Part shown: in pieces, positions 21,263-33,385 of the stretch
How positions within the stretch are numbered: the first letter of the stretch is position 1
Layout: every line of letters begins with the position of its first letter
Assembly (NCBI GenBank): GCA_036250195.1
Contig: JAVHZZ010000003.1
Coordinates: forward strand, 37,917,335-37,981,334
Length of the DNA stretch: 64,000 bases
Source: Mixophyes australis
Taxonomy: Eukaryota > Chordata > Amphibia > Anura > Limnodynastidae
Direction: 5' to 3'
Program-made: the position numbers and the translations under genes
Notes under the pieces: generated by a model
What the model saw: only the letters and a program-made list of their open reading frames with translations
The model's database searches: none
Told to the model about the DNA's origin: nothing

Positions 21263-21635
21263 CCTAAGCTGGAAGAGGCATTCAGTCTAAGCATTGTACC
21301 TAATTCAAAGTGTCAAAGGTTCTTCAGTCCACAGGACAGCTCACACCAACAGGTAATGTGCATTATGCCTTAGACAAATTAGCTAATGGCACAAGACAGA
21401 AAGTGAGGGGCAGGGTTTCATGTTCACTTTCTGTAGAACATGTGTTTGCCTGACAATTATATCTTCGCCCGTAAAATAGATACATTACAGTGGCCAGTTA
21501 CAGGAGGGCATAGTTCAATAGTGGACAAAACATTTATACAATAGATTCTCATGTCCGCTATATGGGACACTTACTCTTCAGTTACAGAGCATGTTGTAAC
21601 TTACACCAAAAAGCCATTGAATTATCATGGTAAAT

Positions 21636-21942
21636 GACCATCATCAGCTATTTATATAGCGCCACTAATTCCGCAGTGCTGAACAGAGAACTCACATCAG
21701 TCCCTGCCCCATTGGAGTTTACAGTCTAAATCCCATAACATAAACACATGCACCAAGAGACAAGGGTCAATTTGAAAGCAACCAATTAACCTACTAGTAT
21801 GTTTTTGGAGTGTGGGAAACCCACGCAAACACAGGGACACAGGGAGGACATACAAACTGCACACAGATAAGACCGGGAATTGAACTCATGACCACAGTGC
21901 TGTGAGGCAGAAGTGCTAACCACTAAGCCACAGTGCTGCTAC
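21636..21942 (-). repeat. tRNA-derived SINE
   Basis: The minus-strand read begins GTGGCTTAGTGGTTAGCACT, a good tRNA-like A box region. It continues with CTGCCTCACAGC and GGTCATGAGTTCAATTCC, a B-box-like GGTTCGAATCC derivative. A tRNA-unrelated body follows, containing CCAAAAACATACTAGTAGGT and CCAATGGGGCAGGGACTGA. It ends GGCGCTATATAAATAGCTGATGATG, a CR1/L2-type 3' tail. This is a non-coding retroposon transcribed by RNA polymerase III and mobilised by a partner LINE. It looks close to full length. The border at 21942 is set by the A-box end. Confidence 0.85.
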
Positions 21943-24445
21943 CATGGAATTCTGTGGTAATATGGTCATAATACAGGCTTGATGTAAATGAACACTACAA
22001 TTCAATTAGAGTCCGACTGTTTGCTATGGGGTACAACACCTATTTATCACAACTACCCGTGCACCACTTTTAATACAGTATGTCTACAACTAACCATACA
22101 ATATATTTTGGATAATGTAATTACACAGTACAAACACATCTTCCATACCTGCAAAAACACATACACACAACCGGACCACACAGACCAACCCCCCATTTTC
22201 GAATGAGCAATAAATGAAAAAATTAAACCTCAGTCTAGATCTATAAATATATTTATTATAATATAACAAGATCTTAACCAGTAACATAAACTATGTACAG
22301 TACCATTACAGATAACCCTGTTTTTTTTTAATATATATATATTATTCACAGAAATAGATTTGCTTCAGTGTGAATAAAAGTGTGATGCTGACTGGAATTG
22401 TGTGCGCGAGTCCATTCGTGTACTAGCACCTCCTTTGGAGGTAAGAGGCACGCCAACTGGAGAAATTGCACCAGGCAGATTGCAGATCATGCTCCCGGCT
22501 GTAAAACTCACCCTTGGTCGGACACAGAAGGTACGTAATAAGATTGTGCTTTTGTTTTTTTTCCGTTGAAAGAATAAATATTACAAGAAAAATGCATAAT
22601 GATTAAAGTCCATCACGTTCGGAGCAACAGATATCAGTTTGAGGGTGTAATCTTACTGAGAACCCGTCAACTAAATACAGTGGAGGTGTCATTCTGTGAG
22701 CCGAAGCTACATGCATGAGGATACCGCCTGTCCCTTAGTGACATCACTCAGACATCCGTCCTGAATGAGGCTGGACAGTCCCAATTTAAAGGCCCTCTCT
22801 CGCCATCCCGATAAGGACAGCTTCGTTCCATGGGTGGGATATTTGGGAGCTATTGTAAAGGTGTAGGGCCGGAAAGTATTGGGCAGCCTAGCACTTCCAA
22901 AGTGCCAGGCACACCCCCACGCGCCCGTCGGGACGTGGCCACACATCCTATCCTGTTACCGAATTGTCCAACGTCGGGAGGCCTAATATCATGTGGCTGT
23001 GTTGTCTTGTGTGTTGCTAGGCAGCAGTCTTATGAATAAAGTTGATCCCACAAGATGGCTGCCTCCGCAGTGCATAGCAACAGATGCACAGTAATAATTA
23101 CCTGAAGACACAACTTTGTAGGGAAGAAACTCATGTTGACGTCACTGGAGACTAATAATATTCAGGCCCGGACTGGCAATCTGGCGACATTGATTAAAGT
23201 CCAGCCTCCCACTTCTATTTTTAATAAACGCATTTAAATGTGGGCTGCTGGACTTTGTATGCCTGGGTCAGGGGCTGGCTGGGGGGGCTGGAGACTGTGC
23301 TCAGCAGCCTATTAGGAACAATTTAAAGGAAAAAACAATGCAGGTGCCCCAGCCCAAGGTAGCCCATTATGCCACTGGCCCGGTTGGCAGATACCCCCAA
23401 CCCATAGCCAGGGCAGTTTTTTTTTGACCCTGTTCAACTAGGGTTGTATTTCCAAACATTAGCTTAATCCACAAAATGGCTGCCTCCACTGTGTTCAGGT
23501 GACAGGCCTACTCTAATTGATGACAAAAACCTTAACCAAGAAATCAAGAAGTCAATGAATATTACTTATTTGCACCCAGTGGTTTAACTTGGAAAATTAC
23601 AAAAAAAAAAAAATTTTTTTTTTTTTGTGAAATGCACAATTGTTTTTATTTTTACTTAACAATACGTTTATATATTTGGGGTTATAATAATGAGATTTTT
23701 TTACATGGGAAAATCTTTTGCTAAAGTACAAATATGTTTCAATGTTTCTAGTAAATAAAAATTGTGTTATTGCAAGTACGGTGGTATTTCCCTGCATGGA
23801 AACCATTAAGGAACAGCCTCTAAAACATATTAAACAAGTATTATGTAACAGAGTGAATTATACATTTCCAAAATGAAAATTTGCATCTTGTGGCACAATA
23901 TATATAGCAGATTTGTGTTTTTTGTTATTACCGGTATTTTTACTTTATGATGAATTAAGGGATTCCTCTATAGCATAAACCAAGGCAATATTATTATACA
24001 AGTTTCAAAATCATAAATCCAACATACTTGTAGAACAGAAAATAGTAATTAATTTTACAAGAACAAAAAAATAAATCTTAAGATGCAACATTATTGAGGG
24101 GATACTAGATTCTTAATTGCAAACTAATGATTGACATGAATTAATAAAAGAAAATTTCCACCAACTAAGAAAAATATCTTAAGATAGTACATGATAATTA
24201 TGTATTACCAACCTTCATTTCAATTTCTCAATGCCTGGGGATAATATGCAGGGTGATTATAAGCAATTAAACATATATGAGGGTTTTTATAAAGCATCAC
24301 CAAGATAGATTGAAAAAAAAAAAAAACCATATTAAGTCACCAAAGAATGTTGCCATACTTTTTGAATGGACAAATAATTAATTTGCTGAACACATTAACA
24401 TTTTGGGGAAAAAAAATTCTGATATAAGTAAAACAAAATTCATAC
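21943..24445. other. Non-coding; repeats of low certainty
   Basis: No supported gene. A short AT run lies at 22330-22350. CAAGATGGCTGCCTCC-type words occur at 23049 and 23470 (see findings). The sequence from 23164 begins CAGGCCCGGACTGGC, a hAT-like terminus, but I cannot find a matching right end before 23400. 23595-24440 is AT-rich with homopolymer A and T runs. Confidence 0.3.
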
Positions 24446-24448
24446 TTC

Positions 24449-24693
24449 CCAACATTCCAGAAATTGTAAGAAAATAGGCCACGCCCTGATCCATACAGCC
24501 ACACCCCTTCTAGCTATGGCTATAGGAGGTTGGGCATACCGGACCAACATTTCGACATGCAAAATTGGGGCAAAATTAGTCCCACCCTGATACACAAAAA
24601 CTCTGCACACAAACTTGTGTGTAAAACTCCGCCCACTTTCACGTATGCCCGGCCCCTCTCGAGGTCCGCCTATCAGGGCAGTTGGGAGGCCTG
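24449..24693. mobile_element. Possible hAT-like MITE
   Basis: The left end CATACTTCCCAACATTCC and right end GCAGTTGGGAGG are imperfect inverted repeats, related to but distinct from the CATACTTGCCAAC family seen further right. The interior is rich in GGCCACGCCC- and CGCCCACTTT-like words. I could not verify a target duplication, so the borders are approximate. Confidence 0.4.
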
Positions 24694-26552
24694 ACCCAGG
24701 AAAATTGTGAATGCTATTTGGAAATAGAATTTGTACACCAAAACTTTTTTAGGCAAAGTATTATATTGCTGCCCATAAATGCAGGCCTAACTCTGTGGAA
24801 TTGAAAATAAACAAACCCCGTCACTTTAGGTCTTACTAAGTGTTCTACATAGGCATTGTTGTGTAAAAAGGAATGCAATCCGATTGTCCGTTCATTTTAT
24901 GGCAAGTGGTTCAATTCAACACCAGCACAACGTCTGAGGACCAATCATTTCAGACCAAAAAAAATAAAATCAAACATTGCTGAAAACTGGTTGTTAATAT
25001 TTGTAGTTGTTGCTGAGCATACCTTCACTAGCCTGTTAAATCCTTCGAAAAACTCACCTTGATACGAAACATATTTTAATTATAAATATATTATATATGT
25101 AATTTTTTATTTTATTTTATTATAATTTACTAGTACAGTAGAAGAAAATGTAATTGTATTTAGACCTGCGGGAAGACTCTTATATTACTGTAAATTCTGA
25201 GGTCTAACTGTTTATTTTATCTTTAATTCTTCAATCACGGGTTCTGTTTAAAAAAAAAACAAATACAGTTTGTCAAAACAATTTACCATAAAACAAATGG
25301 AAGCTAAGTGTCTGGAAAACAGCCTGGCCGATACTGGTGATAGTTATCATTTATATGGCTTGTAATTATATCTTTATAAAATGGACAGGTCGTCGCCAAA
25401 GCTTCAGAGAGATAAAGTGTAGCCGTGCATGACGCATGATGGAGGCGGCCATTTTGTGAGATGAGCCAATATTCCTGAGAATGCGGTCTATCTAATCACC
25501 GGGAACCATGGCGCCTAAGGGAGGTCACTAGTTTATAGTGAATGAATAACTTTTCCAGAAATATTGCCAGGAAGTGCCTCAGTGATGGTACCTCAGTGAT
25601 GACGGTTTCTAGTGTACTACGAATATTGTTTCACATTGCAAAATGGCCGCCTTCCTTGTCAGTAGTGCAGTATTCCCAAGTAGGCACTTGGGAAACATAA
25701 CCAAACAGGATCTGATGTAGTGATTGTGAAGCGAAGTGCAGCGGGGGGACTGGGCCGTGATGAAGCGAATCGTGTCGCCAACCCCCCACCCCAGACATGG
25801 CCCCGGGACCTCCTCTCATGGAAGCCTATATTAAATAAGGTCAATTAGGTGGGTTCATGTTAAGTGTAGGTTTCTCTTCTACATGCAAATCATTTCTTCT
25901 TCTCATAATGTCTTTCCAATGACTGAGTTGGTTGAATACATAGTACAGACAACTACTTTCACACCAGGTGTTGTTAAACTACAACTCCCAGAGTGCTTTG
26001 CGAGTTTCTTTCTGTGCATGATTGGGTGTGAGCCATGTTCTGGCTGCCAGACCATTCTGGGAGTCTGGTGCACAATCAGTATACCTAGCCTACTTTGTAA
26101 ACATAACTATATATGAGGCTAACATCGCCTGCCATGGGTTTCTAATACGCTCCTTATGTTTTGACAAACTGTTGTTTTTTTTTGCAGTGCGGCTAACGCT
26201 ACATCCTCCGTTCTGAAAGAAGAAGCAAAATCCGTCCTAAAAGAACGCCCTCTTTCAAAACTCCCCAGAGTGAGATGCTGATCAGGGCTCTACCGAACAG
26301 TCTTCTAAAAAAATCCCAGTCTCAAATCTCTAACTAAAATACAGATTATCCCCCCCCCCACCCTTCCCCGATTCTATTTCACTGAACCCATGTAAAAATA
26401 TGGGAATCTATTGCACCTAGAGCGACAACAAGTGCCACTGCGCCACCTAGTGGACACGTTTGCCTCGTTAACTTACATATTGTACATATTTCGGAGCCCA
26501 TTGCTCCAGCATCACCCAAAGGTGAGGATGATCTTCTACATTCAATGTAGAG
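24694..26552. other. Non-coding, downstream of the Kelch gene
   Basis: No gene supported. YY1-like CAAAATGGCCGCC words lie at 25441 (inverted) and 25638. A segment near 25968-26090 beginning CAGGTGTTGTTAAACTACAA resembles a common hAT-like MITE but has no clear partner end. Part of the right side may be 3' UTR of the minus-strand gene. Confidence 0.3.
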
Positions 26553-26558
26553 TTTATT
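26553..26558 (-). terminator. Candidate polyadenylation signal for the Kelch gene
   Basis: AATAAA on the minus strand, about 250 bp after the stop codon. It could end the transcript, but Kelch-like genes often have longer 3' UTRs and other signals may be used. Confidence 0.3.
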
Positions 26559-26804
26559 CGAAAACCTGCAGAGAAAAGCAAAAAAAATAAAACAAAATAA
26601 AATGTTCTCCGTGTTTTTTTTTCTTTCTTCTCGTAATGGTTAAAAAAAAACAACCCAAAAAAAAACGGCTGCAGAATCAGAGACATGAATGATTGAGCGC
26701 TTCACGTCCGGCACGCCCGCCACTGCGAGGGTTCAAACAAATTAAAAGACAAATGAAATAAACATCTCCAGGTGAGGACAGTTTTTCTTGTTCTTCTTAT
26801 TTTG

Positions 26805-27062
<258 letters not shown>

Positions 27063-28126
27063 TCAGCTTTACTGAACAAATGTCAAATAACCAGTGGATC
27101 AATATACCTAAAAACAGGTTGTCTAATAAAAGAGTTCCATTAGTGACATTAATGAAGAACATGCAAAACCGACTATGGAACAAGTTTTTAATCAGATGCA
27201 AAACAGGATTTCTGACTGTAAGGAGCCACGAGGTTTCCGTAGTAAGAGGTTTGTACCACTCTCAGCAGTCCCTACAGTATACTGAGAGAGCCTCTCACCT
27301 CGGGGCCTGTCATAGAGAATGGTGCTGCCAGACAGGATAGATAATAAGCACCAGAGATGGCCTGGGAGCCCGGTTATGCTCTATTGCATTATTTCACTCT
27401 CTCTGCCCCTTTCCCTCACCATAAACTGTTCTCAGTGGAACAATTATATACCCCCTCAATGATTCATGCACACTATGCACTGCCCAATGTCTGTTACCAT
27501 TCCGGTGTATTTACCCTGCTGTACATGGACACAGGTCTGTGTCACACAGCAGATGATACAGAAGGTTACCCGGTGGAAGATATAAAACATTACCTTACTG
27601 GGCCTAGTGAAGAAGGGATTACTGCCTATGTGATGACGAGAGATAGAGAGATAGATATGAGAGAGATAGATAGAAAGCTAAATATGAGAGTGATAGATAG
27701 ATATGAAAGCGATAGATTGATATGAGATAGATAGATAGAAATGAGATGGATAGATAGATAGATACGAGATAGATAGATACGAGATAGATAGAAACGAGAT
27801 GGATAGATAGATAGATACGAGATAGATAGATACGAGATAGACATAGCCGGATTAAGGGGGGGCACAGGGGGCATGTGCCCCGGACCCACCTCTCTCCGAG
27901 GGCCCCCCGCCGCTGCGCGCATAATCTCTGATGATTTTTTTTTCTTCCACTTTTTTTATTTTCTTTAATGGCGGCGGCGGCAGCGGCGGGGAGCGGGTTG
28001 CGGGCGGCCAGGTTCAGGGCTCCCTTCGTTGGTGAGGGGAGCAGGGAAGCAAAAAAAAATATATATATATACTCACCTGATCGCTGCGCCGGCGTCCCTC
28101 CTCCTCCCTCCTCTCTGCACTGTTAA

Positions 28127-28174
28127 CACTGAATGACAGGCGTGATGTCATCAAGTCACGCCTGTCATTCAGTG
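28127..28174. other. Perfect 19-bp stem hairpin
   Basis: CACTGAATGACAGGCGTGA and its exact inverse TCACGCCTGTCATTCAGTG are separated by a 10-bp loop. It lies inside the hAT-type element, between the GC-rich stretch and the minisatellite. It could be a subterminal or regulatory hairpin of the element. Confidence 0.85.
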
Positions 28175-28264
28175 AGGAGCAGCGCGCAGAGGACCAAGAA
28201 GACAGAAGAGAAGAAAGAAGCTAAAAGAAAGGTAAGTAAAAAAAAAGAAAAGGGAATAACGCAG

Positions 28265-29037
28265 AAAGGCACAGTATGGAGGAAAAAGGGGGAGAAGAGA
28301 GGCACACTATGGAGGAAAAAGGGGGAAAAGATAGGCACACTACTGAGGAAAAAGGGGGAGAAGAAAGGCACACAATGGAGGAAAAAGGGGGAGAAGAGAG
28401 GCACACTATTGAGGAAAAAGGGGGAGAAGAGAGGCACAGTATGGAGGAAAAAGGGGGAGAAGAAAGGCACAGTATGGAGGAAAAAGGGGGAGAAGAAAGG
28501 CACAGTATGGAGGAAAAAGGAGGAGAAGAAAGGCACAGTATTGAGGAAAAAGGGGGAGAAGAGAGGCACACTATTGAGGAAAAAGTGGGAGAAGAGAGGC
28601 ACACTATGGAGGAAAAAGGGGGAGAAGAAAGGCACACTATGGAGGAAAAAGGGGGAGAAGAAAGGCACACTATGGAGGAAAAAGGGGGAGAAGAGAGGCA
28701 CACTACTGAGGAAAAAGGGGGAGAAGAGAGGCACAGTAAGGAAAAAGGGGGAGAAGAGAGGCACACTACTGAGGAAAAAGGGGGAGAAGAGGCACACTAT
28801 GGAGGAAAAAGGGGGAGAAGAAAAGCACACCATGTAGGAAAAAGGGGGAGAAGAGAGGCACAGTAAGGAAAAAGGGGGAGAAGAGAGGCACAGTAAGGAA
28901 AAAGGGGGAGAAGAGGCACAGTAAGGAAAAAAGGGGGAGAAGAGGCACAGTAAGGAAAAAAGGGGGAGAAGAGAGGCACAGTAAGGAAAAAGGGTGAGAG
29001 ACACAGCATGAGGAAAAAGGGGGGGGGAGAGAGGCAC
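28265..29037. repeat. Purine-rich minisatellite, 33-bp unit (28-30 bp at the right)
   Basis: The unit starts GGCACACTATGGAGGAAAAA and continues GGGGGAGAAGAGA: 33 bp, about 14 copies, with ACAGTAT/ACTACT/ACTATT variants. From about 28725 a shortened unit (GGCACAGTAAGGAAAAAG...) predominates. Because 33 is a multiple of three, long open frames appear on both strands; they are artefacts. Confidence 0.92.
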
Positions 29038-29604
29038 AATAGTGGGGACAATTAATTAATTTAAGATGGGGTGGTTTGGGCGCTACTGAATGTGGGGGTG
29101 AGTTTGGGGAGAATGAGGTCCCTTTATTAAAAGTGCCTATGAATTATTTAATGGCAGTGACGGTTGCGGGAAATAGGTATATTTCTGAAATGTAAATACT
29201 ATTAATTTATTGCTGGGGCTGTTTGTAGTGAGGGAAATAGGTTTATTTATTAAATGTGAATACTATTATTTTATTGTTGGGGCTGGAGGAAGGCCTAATT
29301 ATTAATCATGGGTGGTACTGATTTAACGCCGGGGTGGCTGTCATTTTCTAAATGTACCCATTTTTTTTTCCAAATAGGGCCCCTAACATTCCAGGATCTA
29401 GATAAGCCACTAAAGAAACCTGCAGCACAGGTGGTGAAAGTGAGAAGAACAGGTAGGAGAGAGCAGCAACGTCTGTGAAATGTTGTGATTCTAGTGGGAC
29501 AATCCCAATTTTTGGTGACCGTTCAATGGTGTACACAACAATGCAGGTTTTTTTTGTCTGTACGAGGGTGGCCTGGCCATGCCCAATGATGCATTATCAA
29601 TGAT

Positions 29605-29880
29605 ATTTTAATTTGCGGTATCATTGCTAGTTTTAATGTGCATTATAAATTTTATTTTTAAAGTGCGGTATCATTGCTAGTTTTAATGTGCATTATAAAT
29701 TTTATTTTAAAAGTGCGGTATCATTGCTAGTTTTAGCGTGTGGTATCATTGCTAGTTTTAGTGTACGTTATCAATGGTATTTTTAATGTGTGATATCATT
29801 GCTAGTTTTAATGTGTGGTGTCAATACCCATTTTAATGTGGTGTTTTGGTGATTGTTTTAAAGTACAGTATTTTAGTTTG
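29605..29880. repeat. AT-rich tandem repeat, unit about 30 bp
   Basis: The word GGTATCATTGCTAGTTTTAA followed by TGTG recurs about eight times with decay (TATCAATGGTATTTT, TGTCAATACCCATTTT). The first two copies contain an extra CATTATAAATTTTATTTT segment, giving a higher-order unit of about 57 bp. It lies inside the hAT-type element. Confidence 0.8.
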
Positions 29881-30437
29881 TGGAAGCAATGATTTTTCTT
29901 ATGCAGACAACCTAAGCGAGCCCTCTGGGAGAGCTGTAAGTGTAATACTGTGGGCTGTAGGTGATGTAATGCAGGATGTGTCACTATGCCCTTAATTTTA
30001 GATTTTAGGGGCCCCCCTGTCTTAAGTGCCCCGGGCCCCCCGAAGCCTTAATCCAGCTCTGGAGATAGATAGAAACGAGATAGATAGATATGAGATGGAA
30101 AGATAGGAATATATGAGAAGGATCGATACAAGATAGATATGAGAGAGATGATAGATAGATAGATATATAGATAGATAGATAGATAGATATGAGATAAATA
30201 GATAGATAGATAGATATGAGATAAATAGATAGATATGAGATAAATAGATAGATACGAGATAGATAGATATGAGATAGATAGAAACGAGGTAGATAGATAT
30301 GAGATGGAAAGATAGGAATATATGAGAAGGATCGATACAAGATAGATATGAGAGAGATGATAGATAGATAGATAGATATGAGATAAATAGATAGATATGA
30401 GATAAATAGATAGATACGAGATAGATAGAAAGATATG

Positions 30438-30478
<41 letters not shown>

Positions 30479-30480
30479 TG

Positions 30481-30513
<33 letters not shown>

Positions 30514-30580
30514 TGAGATAGATAGATAGATAGATAGATATGAGATAGATAGATAGATATGAGATAGATAGAAAGATATG

Positions 30581-30621
<41 letters not shown>

Positions 30622-30623
30622 TG

Positions 30624-30660
<37 letters not shown>

Positions 30661-31027
30661 TGAGATAGATAGATAGATACGAGATAGATAGAAACATATG
30701 AGATAGATAGATAGATAGATAGATATGAGATAAATAGATAGATATGAGATAAATAGATAGATATGAGGTAAATAGATAGATACGAGATAGATAGAAAGAT
30801 ATGAGATAGATAGATAGATATTAGATAGATATTAAATAGATAGATAGATAGATACGAGATAGATAGAAAGATATGAGATAGATAGATATGAGATACATAA
30901 ATAGATAGATAGATAGACAGGTAGATATGTTAGATTGATCGATATTAGATAGATAGATAGCTATATATGAGAGAGATCAATAGATATGAGATAGATATGA
31001 GATTGATAGACATGAGATAGATAGATA

Positions 31028-31075
<48 letters not shown>

Positions 31076-32026
31076 GAGATACATAAATATTAGATAGATA
31101 GTTAGATATTAGATTGATAGATATGAGATATATTAATATATATTAGAAAGATAGATAGATAGAAATTAGATTGATAGATAGATAGATAGATCGATAGATA
31201 GATGAACTCTGACCTATACCGGGCTGTGTTACATTAGCCTTAGCTGATGTGTTTCCAGAAGTGGAGTAATCTAGTCAGTACTGGGCTGCTGGGACACCAA
31301 TAGTTTCTAATGAGTATTTCTAATTCATCAATCTGGCTGTCAGCGCAGTGCCTGCTGGGAAGTTGTAGCTGTGAAGGTGGAACACAGTATATATTATCAC
31401 CTACAATGAGGTGTGCTTCAGTTGGAGAGATCACAGGGGGTCTGGCTGACAATCATTTGCACATGTCAGACAAGCAACCATGACATGTAATCACATCACA
31501 CTCCCCAGCAAGCCCCAACGCTCCTGAAACGTAACACGTTCAGATATGAAGCCCGGCGCTATCAGAAAACGATGCTTCTTCCATTTATCTCACCGCTTCT
31601 TACACTTAGGAGGAAGAAGAATGATAAGATAAATATTTAGAGAAAACACTGTCTTGTAAATTATCAGGAGAACAGCTGTGAATTCACAGGCAGCTGGTAC
31701 TGTGCTATACGGGAGCAGATGGAGTCTGCCAGTCACAGAGATTGATGCCTCTTACTAATTTCCCGTACAGGTACAGAGCATGGAAGAATCTGGCCAATCA
31801 GACAGGATGGAATTCTGCAGCAACTTGGAACTCTCAGCCAATCAGGGATACACCCAAGGTTTAAAGCTGCAGGCTATGTTTGTTCAGGGCAGGTTTGCCA
31901 GGCTGCGTGGGCTAGTGCGAACATTGACCTCTGTGGTTTTCTTTTTTGCAAACCTGATTTACTGATATTCATTTCCCATCATTAAGAGCTCTGGAAACAC
32001 TTTTGTATATATTTAGCTGTTCCTCA

Positions 32027-32227
<201 letters not shown>

Positions 32228-32798
32228 TTAGTTAACCAATAAAACACAAAAATCTATTTATATCTATTTATCTATCTATAACTTTTCTTATGGTGCTAAG
32301 CTATTCAGTTAATTACAAAACTCATTATATGAAATTGCAATGATAAAAAAAACATAGCCAGAACCCTTTACAGATGATTTTTTTCTTCCTCTAGGAAAAA
32401 CAGATAATGTGTTAGGTGCATACAGAGCATGAGAAGCATAGCGGTGAAACAATACAGATAGAGTAACATTCGCAGCAGGGAATGGGGCACCATGGCACTT
32501 AGATGTCTATATATGATCGAAGCGCAGTATCAATATTTATCACTGCAAAATAGATAATGAAGTACCACTGAAATCTATCAAGCTGGGGCTGCCCCGAAAG
32601 CCCCTGACAAGACCCCCCTCCTCCATGAAGGGACAGGAGGAATTGTTCTGCTCATGCGCAGATTTCACCAGTGAGGGATCAAGCAAAGCCGGAGAGGATT
32701 CAGCTGGATCACATGGAAAAAGACACCATACTGATGCCTAATGTGGCAAGTCCCGGTAATTAGGTTGTCGAAATCTCAGATTTCTCCAGCATTATCCC

Positions 32799-33385
32799 CA
32801 TACTTGCCTACTTTTGGCAACTTGTATCCGGGAGAGGGGCGCGGCCAGACGCGTCATTTTGGCCCCCGTGATAAATATGCCGTTTTGTCGTGGGGGGCGG
32901 GGGCCAAAATGACCCGATTCACCGCAAATCGCGTCATTTTAGCCCCGCAATTGCGAGATGTGGGAGACTTGCCAGCTCTCCCGGGAGTCTGTGAGACCGA
33001 CCCGAATTTCGGGAGTCTCCTGGGGCCTGATTCATTAAGGATCTTAACTTGAGAAACTTCTTATTTCAGTCTCCTGGATAAAACCATGTTACAATACAAG
33101 GGGTGCAAATGAGTGTTCTGTTTTTCACATAAGTTAAATACTGACTGTTTTTTCATGTAGCACACAAATACTTGATAGCTTATTTGTACACTGAAATTTA
33201 AAGTTGATATTTGTGTGCTACATGAAAAAACAGTCAGTATTTAACTTATGTGAAAAACAGAACACTCATTTGCACCCCTTGCATTGTAACATGGTTTTGT
33301 ACAGGAGACTGAAATAAGAAGTTTCTTAAGTTAAGATCCTTAATGAATCAGGCCCCTGGACATTCCGGGAGAGTTGGCAAGTATG
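32799..33385. mobile_element. hAT-like MITE, CATACTTGCC family, with another MITE inside
   Basis: The left end is CATACTTGCCTAC and the right end GAGTTGGCAAGTATG. The flanks ATTATCCC (32791-32798) and ATTAACCC (33386-33393) form an 8-bp duplication with one mismatch, as for hAT. The interior has GCGTCATTTTGGCCCC, CGGGAGTCT and similar words that recur at 52556 and 54405. The element is interrupted at 33023-33355; without that insert it is about 250 bp. Confidence 0.82.
33023..33355. mobile_element. Harbinger-like palindromic MITE, GGGCCTGATTCA family, copy 1 (333 bp)
   Basis: The ends GGGCCTGATTCATTAAGGAT and its inverse are flanked by CTG at 33020-33022 and 33356-33358. The element is almost one large hairpin: arms of about 140 bp around an asymmetric loop near 33170-33215. 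It is inserted in the hAT-like MITE 32799-33385, in the middle of its GTCTCCTGGACATTCC segment, so it is younger than that copy. There is no coding capacity. Confidence 0.88.

Larger units (their letters stand above)
27842..30061. mobile_element. hAT-type non-autonomous element (2220 bp) with internal arrays
   Basis: The left end is CATAGCCGGATTAAGG and the right end inverts to CAGAGCTGGATTAAGG, a typical hAT terminus. The 8-bp GAGATAGA is present at 27834-27841 and at 30062-30069, as expected for hAT. The duplication lies in GATA DNA, so part of the match could be coincidental. Inside, in order, are a GC-rich segment (27965-28030), a perfect hairpin, a purine minisatellite, a plain segment and a 30-bp AT-rich array. 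No transposase frame was found. Confidence 0.75.
27634..31208. repeat. GATA microsatellite block, interrupted by a hAT element
   Basis: GATA repeats, with GAGATA, GAAACGA and GATACGAGA variants, run at 27634-27841 and resume at 30062 to about 31208. The gap is exactly the hAT-type insertion. A variant segment of about 100 bp containing GGAAAGATAGGAATATATGA occurs twice (near 30096 and 30305), showing a segmental duplication with a period of about 209 bp. Long Ile/Tyr/Leu/Ser open frames on the minus strand are repeat artefacts. Confidence 0.93.

Noticed and set aside
21636..21942. Considered as a functional tRNA gene because of the A- and B-box-like words.
   Set aside because: No cloverleaf can be drawn, and the body and the GATGATG tail are those of a SINE.
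28133..29051. Lys/Glu-rich and Ser/Pro/Phe-rich long frames on both strands.
   Set aside because: Products of the 33-bp minisatellite inside a hAT-type element; the frames exist on both strands.
30005..30697. Ile/Tyr/Leu/Ser frame of 230 residues on the minus strand.
   Set aside because: Translation of GATA/TATC repeats.
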